A DNA stretch of 64,000 nt. It comes from an uncultured Ignavibacteria bacterium (GTDB lineage Bacteria; Bacteroidota; Ignavibacteria; Kapaibacteriales; UBA2268). Shown here piece after piece: positions 27,260 to 37,400 of this stretch (the first letter of the stretch is position 1; each line of letters opens with the position of its first letter). Under the pieces are notes generated by a model that was not told the DNA's origin, searched no databases, and saw only the letters and a program-made list of their open reading frames with translations. The stretch lies in contig CAIOZA010000095.1 in NCBI GenBank assembly GCA_903862655.1, positions 26,202 to 90,201 on the forward strand, read 5' to 3'. A program made the translations under genes and the position numbers.

Positions 27260-28714
27260 TTATATTTTCTCTAGTGTGTAGCCTTCTTTGTTGTCCTTTA
27301 CGAGCCAGCCATCTGCTTTCAGCTTGTCACGCAATTCGTCGGATTTTGCCCAGTTTTTTTCTTGCTTTGCTTTGAGTCTTTCTTCAGCCATATCTTTGAT
27401 GTTCTGAGGGATAAGAATTTCTACTTCGGCTCTGGGATTGATCTCCCAGACACTGAACACTCGGTTGAGATCCTTGAAGAACTCAATCAATTCAGTTCTG
27501 GTTGTAGAATTTAATGTTTTTGCAGGGTTGTTATTGATGAAGGAGAAAACCTCAGCTAAAGCCTGCGGTGTGTGAAGATCATTGCCAAGATGCTCATAGA
27601 CTCTGTTTTTTAGGCTTACAGCGTCTGCTGATTCACTTCCGGCATTATTATCGAATATATCATAAATAAAATCCTGAACGCGCTGACGTGCCTTTCCCGA
27701 GGCTGTAATGCCATCGAAAGTAAAATTAAGTACAGATTGATAGTGAGATGAAAGCATAAGATATCTTACATCTAGGGAGTTCAATCCTTTGTTCATCAGA
27801 TCTCTGACGGTGAAGAAGTTGCCGAGAGATTTGCTCATTTTCTCCCCTTCGACCTCAAGAAATTCATTATGACACCAAAACAATGTAGGTTCAATACCGT
27901 AACCGGCTTTGCTCTGAGCGATTTCATCCTCGTGATGAGGAAATTTGAGATCGACACCACCTGTGTGAATATCAAAAGGTAATCCAAGAATTTCTTTTTC
28001 CATTACGGAACATTCAATGTGCCATCCGGGGCGTCCGTCACAGTTTTGACCATCGAGATCAAAGCTCCAGAAAGGTTCACCTGGTTTCTTTAGTTTCCAT
28101 AAAGCAAAATCACTGGCTTGCTCGCGTTCGTATTGATCGGTATCGACGCGGGTTCCGGGTTTGAAATTCTCAAAATCAATTTTGAATAATTTGCCGTAAG
28201 TATCAACCTGTCTCCATTTGTTTACATTGAAATAAACAGACCCCTCGGAAACATAAGCCAGACCTTTGTGGAACAGATCGGTGATCAATCCTTTCATCTG
28301 CTCGATATAGTCAGTGGCTCTCGGCATAGCTTCGAAATCTTCAGCTTTTATTCCGAGAGTATTAATATCCTCAATGAAGGATTTTGTGTAAAAATCCGTG
28401 AATTTTAACAGATTATCTATTGGATCATCAGATTGGCTGCCCATTTCGGATTTCCAAGTGTTAGCATTAAGTGCACTATCGCGGATAGTTTTATCGTCAA
28501 TGTTTGTAATATTCATCACCCATCTGACAGGATATTCGCCCACGACTCGCAAGACTCTCTGAAGAATATCAGCAAAAAGAAAGGCTCGCATATTGCCGAT
28601 ATGGGCATAATTATATACTGTAGGCCCGCATGAATACATTTTTACTGTATTAGTTTCCACAGGCTGAAAGGGTTCAATGGTCTTTGTCAGAGAGTTATAT
28701 AATTTAATCTGCAT
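27260..28714 (-). CDS. cysS: Cysteinyl-tRNA synthetase
   Basis: 484 residues. A class I synthetase with the HIGH-type motif YNYAHIGN near residue 35 and KMSKS in GEKMSKSLGNFF. The zinc-binding Cys is in the MYSCGPTVYN motif, and further ligands are in WHIECSVM and the following HHEDE segment. It charges tRNA-Cys. Length and motifs are ordinary for bacterial CysS. It lies alone on the minus strand, with repeat-rich gaps on both sides. Confidence 0.97.
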   Translation of the reverse strand: MQIKLYNSLTKTIEPFQPVETNTVKMYSCGPTVYNYAHIGNMRAFLFADILQRVLRVVGEYPVRWVMNITNIDDKTIRDSALNANTWKSEMGSQSDDPIDNLLKFTDFYTKSFIEDINTLGIKAEDFEAMPRATDYIEQMKGLITDLFHKGLAYVSEGSVYFNVNKWRQVDTYGKLFKIDFENFKPGTRVDTDQYEREQASDFALWKLKKPGEPFWSFDLDGQNCDGRPGWHIECSVMEKEILGLPFDIHTGGVDLKFPHHEDEIAQSKAGYGIEPTLFWCHNEFLEVEGEKMSKSLGNFFTVRDLMNKGLNSLDVRYLMLSSHYQSVLNFTFDGITASGKARQRVQDFIYDIFDNNAGSESADAVSLKNRVYEHLGNDLHTPQALAEVFSFINNNPAKTLNSTTRTELIEFFKDLNRVFSVWEINPRAEVEILIPQNIKDMAEERLKAKQEKNWAKSDELRDKLKADGWLVKDNKEGYTLEKI

Positions 28715-28762
28715 AATTTTACATCCATAATTTTAATTGATTTTATCAGAAAGTTCAAGTTT

Positions 28763-29046
28763 GTCATTCTGATGGGGCGTAGCGACTGAAGAATCCAGTA
28801 TTTATTCGGACTAGATTCCTGCATTCGCAGGAATGACAGCATTTTAGTGAATTGTGATTAGTGTTTAGTTAATACAAATACACTGTATTCACTTCGTCAG
28901 GCTTCCGGCACTTCACTGCGTTCAGAATAACTGCCTTTTACTGTATTCAACTTCGTTATTCGGTGTTCAATATTCGATATTCATCCAGATTCCTCACTTC
29001 GTTCGGAATGACAATACAGTTAGATTCCTGCATACGCAGGAATGAC
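28763..29046. repeat. Cluster of CATTCTGA- and ATTCCTGC-type palindromic repeats
   Basis: The 336-base gap between cysS and the OsmC gene has no gene. It holds a GTCATTCTGA...GAATCCAG element (28763-28798), two ATTCCTGC-N4-GCAGGAAT elements (28813-28837 and 29022-29046), and a GATTCCTCACTTCGTTCGGAATGAC-type element (28988-29012). Matching copies lie at 29548-29672 and 62295-62419. Confidence 0.8.
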
Positions 29047-29050
29047 ACCG

Positions 29051-29470
29051 TTATGGTCTTGTCAATACACACTCATAAGAGACATTGCAACCAGATCTTT
29101 TGAACATATTCGCAACTCCGCAGTATGTTTCCTGTGATAACTGAACAGCTCTTTCCAGTTCTGCCAATTCAGCATCGGGACTGATCAGTTCTACAATCAT
29201 CCAGACATCAGTTATTACCATAGGATGGTCTTTCGCGCGTTCAGCCTTCAGGTTAATTTTGAGATCGACAACAGTTTTTCTCTTTTTACGAATTATTGAA
29301 ATCACATCCAGATAACCGCACGCTCCCATAGCTTCGAGAGCAATTTCCATTGGAGTAGGCGCAGAATCATCACCACCTGATTGAGTATGAGTATCGAAGT
29401 AAGTTTCATGCCCTAGAGCATTAGTACCTATGATACGCATGTTTTTGTCTAATTTTAGATTTACTTCCAT
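29051..29470 (-). CDS. OsmC/Ohr family protein
   Basis: 139 residues, the usual length. The two redox Cys of the family are Cys51 (EAMGACGYLDV) and Cys117 (ETYCGVANMF). This family reduces organic hydroperoxides or related oxidants through the Cys pair. The sequence is closer to the general YhfA-like OsmC group than to classical Ohr. No regulator (OhrR) is adjacent. Confidence 0.9.
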   Translation of the reverse strand: MEVNLKLDKNMRIIGTNALGHETYFDTHTQSGGDDSAPTPMEIALEAMGACGYLDVISIIRKKRKTVVDLKINLKAERAKDHPMVITDVWMIVELISPDAELAELERAVQLSQETYCGVANMFKRSGCNVSYECVLTRP

Positions 29471-29547
29471 AATACAAATTTAATAAGAATGATAATTATC
29501 GTTTAAATAGATTCCTGTATTTGAGATTCTATAAAAATTACGATTAC

Positions 29548-29672
29548 GTCATTCTGAGGGAGCGTAGCGACCGTGAGAATCCAGGCTGATTTACAGGAAA
29601 ATACAAATACATGGATTCTTCACTTCGTTCAGAATGACAATACAATTAGATTCCTGCATGCGCAGGAATGAC
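29548..29672. repeat. CATTCTGA- and ATTCCTGC-type palindromic repeats
   Basis: Three elements: GTCATTCTGA..GAATCCAG (29548-29585), GGATTCTTCACTTCG..GAATGAC (29613-29638), and ATTCCTGC-ATGC-GCAGGAAT followed by GAC (29648-29672). Same families as at 28763-29046 and 62295-62419. Confidence 0.8.
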
Positions 29673-29688
29673 GTGTACTTAACGCTAA

Positions 29689-29979
29689 CTAATACTTAAC
29701 TTCAAGATTAAAATTATTTCTAATACTTAATGTTCGAATCTCTTTTTCGATGAAATCCCTAACAACCGGCTTCAAATGAATATTCTCTGCATGATTGGCT
29801 AATCCCTGAGCAATAATGGAAGCCAGAGTTTCGACCGGAGTAGATTTATTGAGGATAAAAATCTCTTTATCATTGACAACGCAATGTCCACTCTTGAAAT
29901 TTCCTTTTTCTTTGCGGACAGGGATACCCACAGTTCTTGTAACTTCCAGAAGTTCGGCATACATCTCACGTATTTTCAT
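29689..29979 (-). CDS. Small conserved-looking protein, unknown function
   Basis: 96 residues that I cannot assign. The sequence has a clear order: an amphipathic helix (REMYAELLEVTRTVGIPVRKEKG), a short beta hairpin (SGHCVVNDKEIFILNKSTP) and two more helices ending in IRTLSIR. It looks like a compact cytosolic domain, with no signal or membrane segment. The membrane protein gene upstream ends 21 bases before this ATG, so the two are likely co-transcribed. Confidence 0.75.
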   Translation of the reverse strand: MKIREMYAELLEVTRTVGIPVRKEKGNFKSGHCVVNDKEIFILNKSTPVETLASIIAQGLANHAENIHLKPVVRDFIEKEIRTLSIRNNFNLEVKY

Positions 29980-30000
29980 ATAATTACCTCCAAATCAATT

Positions 30001-30582
30001 TTATTCGGTAATGCCGGACACTTTATCAGTCCGGTCTGCAAGTTCATCCAAAACATACTTCATCTTATCTAATGGTCGCCAAATGCATATCAAAACACCG
30101 GTAATAGACATTAAATATGATATTGATCCCCAAATTGAGAGCTTGGTAAAACGAATCAGAAAGAAATCTTTAATACCGGGGTCATTGAAATTAATTCCCG
30201 GATATTGCAATAAGAAATATAATTTCATATCTAAATAAAGCTCAAAAAGACCGTAAGGTGTAGCAAGAGCAAACATCATTAATGCCATGAATATCCAGCC
30301 ATGCAATTTGAATCTATCGGATAGTAATAATCCAAGGGATATATAGCCAATAAAAAACAAAGTGAAGCCAATACCTGTATATAGTGCAGAATTGGAATAT
30401 ATCTGAACAACATAAAGTCTTATTGCATCATCATAAGATGTTTTCAATATCATATTAGAAAATGGAACATACATATCGAATGCTATTCCGGTTCTGACTA
30501 TTGATCCGCCAATCCACATGATCAGACCTGAGACTAAAAATGTTAAGAAGAACTTCTCTCTAAATGATTTTTTCTGCATCAT
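30001..30582 (-). CDS. Predicted four-helix membrane protein, unknown
   Basis: About 193 residues from the ATG at 30582 (an in-frame TTG lies two codons earlier). Four hydrophobic segments are visible: about 12-31 (FFLTFLVSGLIMWIGGSIV), 65-86, 95-115 and 148-168. The last ~25 residues are charged and probably cytoplasmic. No motif that I recognise. The small gene at 29689-29979 follows closely on the same strand. Confidence 0.75.
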   Translation of the reverse strand: MMQKKSFREKFFLTFLVSGLIMWIGGSIVRTGIAFDMYVPFSNMILKTSYDDAIRLYVVQIYSNSALYTGIGFTLFFIGYISLGLLLSDRFKLHGWIFMALMMFALATPYGLFELYLDMKLYFLLQYPGINFNDPGIKDFFLIRFTKLSIWGSISYLMSITGVLICIWRPLDKMKYVLDELADRTDKVSGITE

Positions 30583-30699
30583 ATACAATGGATTTTTTGT
30601 TTGACTTAACTAAGCAAAAATAATAAATACTTATCAAAAAAAAGACTTGTTTAACCCAATGTGGAAAAATAAATATTTTTAAAATAACTGAATAATCAA

Positions 30700-31863
30700 T
30701 TAAACAGCTATAACCCCTAAAATTGTTTCTTTTGTAGCTCCAGTTACGGAAGGTATATTACCCGGTAATCCACCGAGGGTTCTGTATGCTAAATAAGCGA
30801 AGCAAACAGCTTCTTTTGAGTCACCGGGCAGATTATAGACATCTGATTTCACTAATTCACAAGCAGGGATCATTTCTTTGAGTTTTTTCATTAGATATTT
30901 ATTGTTTGCACCGCCACCGGAACAAATAATACGATCGGCCGGCATAGAGAATAGTTTTATGTTCTCAGCGATTGAAAGTGCAGTAAAATTAGTAAAAGTA
31001 GTTATAAAATCTTCCTTTTGAATTTTGTAGGAATATTTATTAATCAGATCCTTCGTATAGTCCAGAGTAAACATCTCTCTCCCTGTTGATTTGGGGGGTT
31101 TTTGGGAAATAAATCGATTGCTTTTCAATTCATTAGTTAATTCACTCGATATTATTCCGGTTTCAGCGATTTGACCGCTTCTGTCGTATGAAAGATCAAA
31201 TAGGATATTCATTGTATTATCAATCAAAACGTTTCCTGGACCTGTGTCGAAAGCCTGAAGATCAGTCAGTGTGCAATTCTTGGGTAAAATCGTAATGTTG
31301 CTTATTCCACCAATGTTCAAGCATATAATATTTTCTTCTGTGCTTCTAAAGAATTCATAATCAAAAATTGGGACCAATGGAGCTCCATGACCGCCTAATG
31401 CTGTGTCAGCTTCCCTGAAATTACCGACGACAGGAATCTCCAACCACTTAGCCATTGCCGAAAATGAAATAGCCTGAAGTGAAGCAGGATGTGTATAAAT
31501 AGCTCCTCGAGTGGGTTCTCCTCTGTGCCAGAGTGTTTGCCCGTGTACTCCGATTGCATCAATTTTTAAATCAATTTTGGACTTAGCAATCAACTGTTTA
31601 ACTGAATCAGTGTATGCTCTTGCTAGTAAATAACTGAATTCTGAAAATTCTGAGATATGGATCTGTTCATGAATAATCCTCATGGCAAGAGATTTTAGTT
31701 CTGCCGGAAAATCAAAAGTATAATAATCTATTAGTTCGTATTGATGCTTTCCATCAAAATCAGAGAATCTGGCAACAGCAACATCTATTCCATCTAGCGA
31801 TGTCCCGGTCATTATGCCGCAGACTGTTCTAGGGGCAGAAAGCCAATCTTTAATATTCATCAT
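30700..31863 (-). CDS. anmK: Anhydro-N-acetylmuramic acid kinase
   Basis: 387 residues, standard length. It opens with the family phosphate-binding motif GIMTGTSLDGID and has the later glycine-rich nucleotide loops LNIGGISNIT, AFDTGPGN and CSGGGANN. AnmK phosphorylates and hydrolyses 1,6-anhydro-MurNAc released from peptidoglycan, producing MurNAc-6-phosphate. This fits with the lytic transglycosylase (58.7 kb) and the LD-carboxypeptidase (46 kb) in the window, though they are not linked as an operon. The recycling partner MurQ is not present here. Confidence 0.95.
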   Translation of the reverse strand: MMNIKDWLSAPRTVCGIMTGTSLDGIDVAVARFSDFDGKHQYELIDYYTFDFPAELKSLAMRIIHEQIHISEFSEFSYLLARAYTDSVKQLIAKSKIDLKIDAIGVHGQTLWHRGEPTRGAIYTHPASLQAISFSAMAKWLEIPVVGNFREADTALGGHGAPLVPIFDYEFFRSTEENIICLNIGGISNITILPKNCTLTDLQAFDTGPGNVLIDNTMNILFDLSYDRSGQIAETGIISSELTNELKSNRFISQKPPKSTGREMFTLDYTKDLINKYSYKIQKEDFITTFTNFTALSIAENIKLFSMPADRIICSGGGANNKYLMKKLKEMIPACELVKSDVYNLPGDSKEAVCFAYLAYRTLGGLPGNIPSVTGATKETILGVIAV

Positions 31864-31874
31864 ATCATAATCTC

Positions 31875-31910
31875 AAAAAAAAAGGATATCCAAGTTTACG
31901 GATATCCCCC
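31875..31910 (-). terminator. Terminator after nuoAB
   Basis: The stem is formed by GGATATCC at 31884-31891 and 31900-31907. On the minus strand it is followed by nine T residues. It separates nuoAB from anmK. Confidence 0.85.
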
Positions 31911-31931
31911 TTAAATATTCTATTAGTAAAT

Positions 31932-32486
31932 TCAGGATTTTACACCCGTTAATTTAGAATCAAACGGAATTCCTTTGGGAACATAGGAAACATCTTTTCC
32001 AAGATTAAAGAGCGAAGGCTTATGTGCTTTATCGACCTTTTCCTGAATAGTCATCAAAGCTTTAATTACGGCTTCGGGACGTGGTGGGCATCCGGAAATA
32101 TAAGCATCAACAGGTAAAAATTTCTCAATTCCCTGAACTACATTATAACTTCTGAACATGCCGCCGGTAGAGGCACAAACCCCCATAGCAACAACCCATT
32201 TAGGATCGGGCATCTGGTCATAAATTTTACGTACAACCCATGACATTTTATACGTTACTGTTCCAGCTACAAGTAATAAATCGCTTTGCCTGGGTGACAT
32301 GCGGAAAACTTCAGAGCCAAAACGTGAAACATCAAATCTGGCTGAGGCAAATGCCATCATTTCAATTGCACAGCAAGATATGCCAAGAGGCATGGGCCAC
32401 ATAGAATTTTTCTGAGCCCACTTGAGGACTGCATCAACAGACGTAGTAAGGAAGCCTTCCTTTTGAACTAAAGTATCTAATCCCAT
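31932..32486 (-). CDS. nuoB: NADH-quinone oxidoreductase subunit B
   Basis: 184 residues. The four Cys ligands of iron-sulfur cluster N2 are present: Cys38 and Cys39 ([10 protein letters not shown]), Cys104 (GVCASTGG) and Cys133 (SGCPPRPEA). This subunit passes electrons to quinone in complex I. Its ATG overlaps the end of nuoA by 10 bases, so the two are translationally coupled. nuoC and the rest do not follow; a terminator does. Confidence 0.97.
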   Translation of the reverse strand: MGLDTLVQKEGFLTTSVDAVLKWAQKNSMWPMPLGISCCAIEMMAFASARFDVSRFGSEVFRMSPRQSDLLLVAGTVTYKMSWVVRKIYDQMPDPKWVVAMGVCASTGGMFRSYNVVQGIEKFLPVDAYISGCPPRPEAVIKALMTIQEKVDKAHKPSLFNLGKDVSYVPKGIPFDSKLTGVKS

Positions 32487-32833
32487 TTTAATGCTCCCTT
32501 TTTAATAACATAGATATAACCAGACAACAAAAGAACTATGAATAACATCATAGCGATAAAACCGGTTGACCCGAGTTGTTTGAATTGGACAGCCCAAGGA
32601 TACATGAAAACGATTTCGATATCAAATACCAGGAACAGCATAGCAACTAAATAAAACTTTACAGAGAATCTGTCTCTGGCAGTTTTGAAAGGTGTCATAC
32701 CACTTTCATAAGTTGTATTTTTTTCTTTTGTAGAGCGCTTTGCACCTAATATTTCTGAAAGATACATAAAAACTGTAGCTATTCCGAACCCGAAAACCAG
32801 CATAAAAACTAAGGGTATATATTCTAATGTCAT
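32477..32833 (-). CDS. nuoA: NADH-quinone oxidoreductase subunit A
   Basis: 118 residues with three transmembrane segments (about 5-27, 60-80 and 88-110) and the conserved stretches YESGMTPF and [12 protein letters not shown]. It is a membrane subunit of complex I near the quinone site. Only nuoB follows; the other complex I genes are not in the window. Confidence 0.96.
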   Translation of the reverse strand: MTLEYIPLVFMLVFGFGIATVFMYLSEILGAKRSTKEKNTTYESGMTPFKTARDRFSVKFYLVAMLFLVFDIEIVFMYPWAVQFKQLGSTGFIAMMLFIVLLLSGYIYVIKKGALKWD

Positions 32834-32990
32834 ATTTATCCTAAGATATTTTTCAATTTTTACTTATTTAAAGATTTTAAATTTAGCCTTTTTAGTACAA
32901 ATATCCAATTGTTTATTATAAAGAACGGCAATGAATCATCAAAAAAATAATTTTTAATATAAGACTTAAAATATCCTGCATTATTATAAA

Positions 32991-33024
32991 AAAAAAACCG
33001 CTCCTTTTGAGAGCGGTTTTTTTA
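32991..33024 (-). terminator. Terminator after the SusD-like gene
   Basis: AAACCGCTC (32995-33003) pairs with GAGCGGTTT (33011-33019), flanked by A-runs and T-runs, so it can work in both directions. It ends the SusCD unit. Confidence 0.88.
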
Positions 33025-33043
33025 ATCTAAATTAATCTGTTGA

Positions 33044-34414
33044 TTAAGGTAGTAGATATTTTACAAGTGCATCATCATCTGCAGGAACATTAGGATTAGA
33101 ATTCTTTTCGCTTTGCGGATACATCCAGCGAACATTCTTTCCTTTTACAACTTCCGGCATTGTACCAGTTCTTCTCATGTCATGATAAACCTGACCTTCG
33201 AGGAACAATTGTAAGGTTTTTTGCTTTAAAATTTCTGAAATCGTTTTAGCGGGGTCAGCACTCGAAAAAGCAGCTAAGCCAGCTGCTGTTCTAATGATAT
33301 TTACATCAGTTACTGCACCGGCAACATCAGCTGTTCTTGCTTTTGCTTCTGCACCGATGAGAACATTTTCTTGATATGAAACCATATTCAAGCCATCGGC
33401 ATAACCTCTGTATTTTTTCATTGTAACGACCATAGCTGCATTAGCATCATTTGAATCTGTAGAGGCGGTATGCTGCGAAAAGCCATAGAATTTTCCACCA
33501 GCGTCAGCAGAAGGATTAAAATATGCGGCTAAACGTTTATCGCCAGCTTCTGATTGAAGTGCATCGATAAATGATTTTTCTGCACGGATTGGCTCGCCTA
33601 CTTCAGTATTTGCCCAATGTCCCCAAGGTGAATATTCACCTACTGTTTCGCTATGCTGACCAATTACTTCAACTGCAGGATCGGAAATACCTAATCCAGC
33701 CTGTGTTTTAGCATTAGCATAATCTTTCATGTGAAGATAGAATCTTGCTTTGAGAGTATGAGCAACAGCCTGCCATTTTGCAGCATCGCCTTTAAAATTC
33801 AGATCGCGGTCGAGTGAAACTCCACCTGCCTGAAAATTAACAATGGCTTCGTCGAGTATTGTCTGAGCTGCAGCATAAGCAAGATTTTGTTCAACAAACT
33901 TAGCAGGATTCAATCCCTCAACAACTATAGGAATTGAACCGTAACAGGCGGCTAATTCACCGAATGCCATTGCTTTAAATACTTTTGCCATACCAACCAT
34001 AGTGTTAGCTGTTTTTGGATCAGCTGTAAAGACACCTGGAGCATAGTCAATAATATCATTGCATATTTTGATTCCACGATAAGCTAATTTCCACTGATCG
34101 TCAGTTGGACCATCTGAGGTCATAACATAAGTGTTCCACTGAACTGGCTGTGGTCTGCCAAGACCACTTGGTGCGCACATAGTCCATGTCCAGATACTGT
34201 TGATTCTGGAACGGTCTCCTGCATACCAATCGCTGAATGCGACCTGCATTGCTATAACAAGACCTTTGATTCCGTCGGGTGTTTTGACTTTTGATTCATT
34301 CACAGCATTTGGTGAATTATTCAAGCTATCATCTATGCAAGAAGTAAACATCACACCCAACAGGACAAAAGCCGGAATTACAACTAATAGTTTTATTAAT
34401 TTATTTTCCTTCAT
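33044..34414 (-). CDS. SusD/RagB-like outer-membrane lipoprotein
   Basis: 456 residues from the ATG at 34414, chosen because GGGG lies just before it and the lipoprotein signal starts there; an upstream in-frame TTG gives 4 more residues. The lipobox is LGVMFTSC (Cys near residue 26). The body is helical with TPR-like segments (FKAMAFGELAACYGSIPIV), and the end (QLFLEGQVYHDMRRTG) is typical of SusD-like nutrient-binding lipoproteins. It forms the lid of the SusC channel. It starts 13 bases after the SusC stop. No glycoside hydrolase or sulfatase is nearby, so the ligand may be peptide or another polymer. Confidence 0.9.
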   Translation of the reverse strand: MKENKLIKLLVVIPAFVLLGVMFTSCIDDSLNNSPNAVNESKVKTPDGIKGLVIAMQVAFSDWYAGDRSRINSIWTWTMCAPSGLGRPQPVQWNTYVMTSDGPTDDQWKLAYRGIKICNDIIDYAPGVFTADPKTANTMVGMAKVFKAMAFGELAACYGSIPIVVEGLNPAKFVEQNLAYAAAQTILDEAIVNFQAGGVSLDRDLNFKGDAAKWQAVAHTLKARFYLHMKDYANAKTQAGLGISDPAVEVIGQHSETVGEYSPWGHWANTEVGEPIRAEKSFIDALQSEAGDKRLAAYFNPSADAGGKFYGFSQHTASTDSNDANAAMVVTMKKYRGYADGLNMVSYQENVLIGAEAKARTADVAGAVTDVNIIRTAAGLAAFSSADPAKTISEILKQKTLQLFLEGQVYHDMRRTGTMPEVVKGKNVRWMYPQSEKNSNPNVPADDDALVKYLLP

Positions 34415-34426
34415 AAATTGCCCCAA

Positions 34427-37400
34427 TTAATAAGTTAGAGATATACCTAATCTAAAAGTACGAAGCTGTGGCAGTGTAAAGTAGTCATATCCACGTCCTT
34501 CTGCCAAAGAGAATGTGTTTACTTCAGGATCGAAACCAGTATAATCAGTAATTGTATAAAGGTTTCTAACAGATGCCTGAATAGCCAATCCAAAGCCTAG
34601 AGTCTGCTTTAGACCTGAGAATCTGTATTCAATTGATAATTCACGGATTTTAACAAAATTACCTTTTTGTACATGTGGCTCATTAATATAAAAACCATTT
34701 GCATAGTATTGATAATAATTCTGTCTTGTTGCCTGAACTGGTGCATTTGGATCTGAGTAATCCATAACAGCTTTTCCTTCGAAATTAAACCAAGGATCAA
34801 GTCTGTCCTTTGTATCACCTGATGTACCAAAGTTATATAGAGCACCATTAGTACCGTTCCAGACATCAAATCCGAAAACGCATTCAATTAGAAATCCAAT
34901 TGTAAGATCGCTAAATAAAGTAATATCATTTCTCCATCCAAATGAGAAACTTGGGTTTGAATTACCAATATTCAACATATCTGGAGCCTGCATAGGTGCT
35001 CCTACCAGATTCATTCCATAATCATCACCAACAACTTCTTTATTTTCCGCATCCCAAGTGGAATATCTGATATTGCCATTAGCATCTCTCAGCCAGCCAT
35101 AACCACGGAATATACCTAAAGGTTGTCCGACCATGGCTACGTTTGTAATGCCAGTGAATCCACCGTTCAAGCTATAAAATTCATCACCGGTTGCAGGAAA
35201 TCCATCAGGTTTTACCTGAAGTTTTGTAACCTCATTTGAATATTTTGTGTAGTTTAGCGATGAGTTCCATGAAATATTCTCAGAGTTTAGAACATTTGCC
35301 TTCAAAGTAACTTCTATACCTTTATTCCACATTTCAGCGGCATTTTTCATTTGTCTTTCATAACCGGTTGAAGAGGGAACGTCAACACCGATAATCATAT
35401 CGGAAACTGTTTGGTCGAAATAAGTTAATTCAAGTTGTAATGCATTTTCAAAAAACCCAATATCGATACCGGCTTCAATTTCTGTTGTCTTTTCGGGAAG
35501 GATGTCTTTGGTGCCAGCCACTATGTATTCATCTGTTGTTCCGCCACCTTGACGTAGACCGATGAAGCCTTTACGTGAGGCATGGGAAGCTCTGTCCCAA
35601 GGATCAAAGAAACCAGATGTACCGTATAGGAAGTTTGTAGCATAAGCTCCGGGCAGGCTAGGCGAACCGGCAATACCAAAAGCACCACGAAGACGGAAAT
35701 TATTCATGGTAGTCTTCATTGGTTTCCAGAATTCTTCTTCCGACATGGTATAAGACAAACCAAGTTTTGGATAATAATGATACTTCTGAGATTCACCGAA
35801 TGTGGAACTACCGTCACGACGGATAGCAGCAGTCAATGAGAATCTATCTAGATAAGTTAAAGTCAGCTGAGTAAAATACCCGACTAACTGAGTTTGATAT
35901 AAACTAGAAGAAGCATCTTTGCTTGAGCCAGCACCAATTTGATCATAGAATGACAATGTTGGCTCAGAACTGCCACCAATTGATGTTCTGTCTGTGAAAA
36001 CATCCTGAACACCAACAACAAGGTTAGCATAAAGCTGGTCATCCATAAATTTCTGAGACAAGGTGGCTGTCAAGTCAAGATTAGTTGCCTGATTTGTAAT
36101 TCTGGAATATTCGATATAACCGCCACGGCTAGGTGAAGCGGCAGAACCAACCTGCAAGCGTTCCTGATTGGCGTATTCGTAACGGTCATAACCAATTCTA
36201 CCAGTCAAAGTAAACCAATCCAAAGGTTTGTATTTGGCTTCAGTAGAAGTTATAAATCTTCCAATTTTAGAATTATAGGTATTGTTATTTTGTGTCCAAA
36301 GAGGATTATCATAACTGGCAAATCTTCTTTGTGAACCATCAGGTTCTAAATAAGAAGCATTATCGAATTCAGGAGGAGAACGTAATGCACCTAGCAATAT
36401 ACCCGATGTATTAGATCCATCCTGAGGAAGGCTATTATCAATGCTGATAAAATTACTATTAGACTGAAGTGTTAATCCGGGTAAAATTGAAGCACCAAGA
36501 TTAACTCTTAGGTTTGTACTTGTATAATCGGATCCGATAACATATCCATTGATCTTATTATATTTTCCTGAAATATAATAATCAAACTGAGGTATACCAC
36601 CTGAAATTGAGAGAGTATTCTCTGTACCAATATGAGTACGGAAAGGAACATCATCTTGTACATAGGTTTTTGTTCCTGCGGGAAGTGCAGCACCATAAGA
36701 TGTAGATGAGCCAGGTTTACCGGCTGTATATGGTTTTGTCTGTCCGAAGGTTGTCTGTAGTGGATATGATCCGTATTTTGTACCAACATCTAAATTAGAT
36801 GAGAATGTAATAGTAGCTGGTTTGTCAAGAGAAGATAGATGACCTCTCTTTGTTGTAATGAGAACTACACCATTACCAGCCTGAGTACCATAAAGAGCTG
36901 CGGCAGAAGCGCCTTTCAAGATTTCAATTGATTCGATATCCGATGGATTTATATCCATAGCACGATTCGAGAACTGCTTTGTTCCACTTGGATCATAGAG
37001 TGATGAATTGTCAATAAGAACTCCATCAACTACGTAGAGAGGTTCAGATGAACCGGAAATAGTTCTGCGACCGCGCATTGTGATGTAGGTACCAGAACCC
37101 GGGGTACCGGAACTCTTACTAACCTGAACTCCAGCGACTCTACCACTAAGGGCATCAATAGCAGAAGGAGAAACGACGTTATTGACTTCAGCAGAAGAAA
37201 TTTGAGTAATAGTATTACCCAATCTGTTTCTGTCAACTTCGCCAGATAAGCCAGTGACAACAACTTCATTAGTTGTTACACCACGTTGTGTAATATCTAA
37301 TGAGTAATTATAAGTCTGACCTGCTTTTAGGTATGCTGATTTCGAAAGAGGCTGATATCCAACGAAACTGACTTCAACTACAACGTTACCAGCGGGCACG

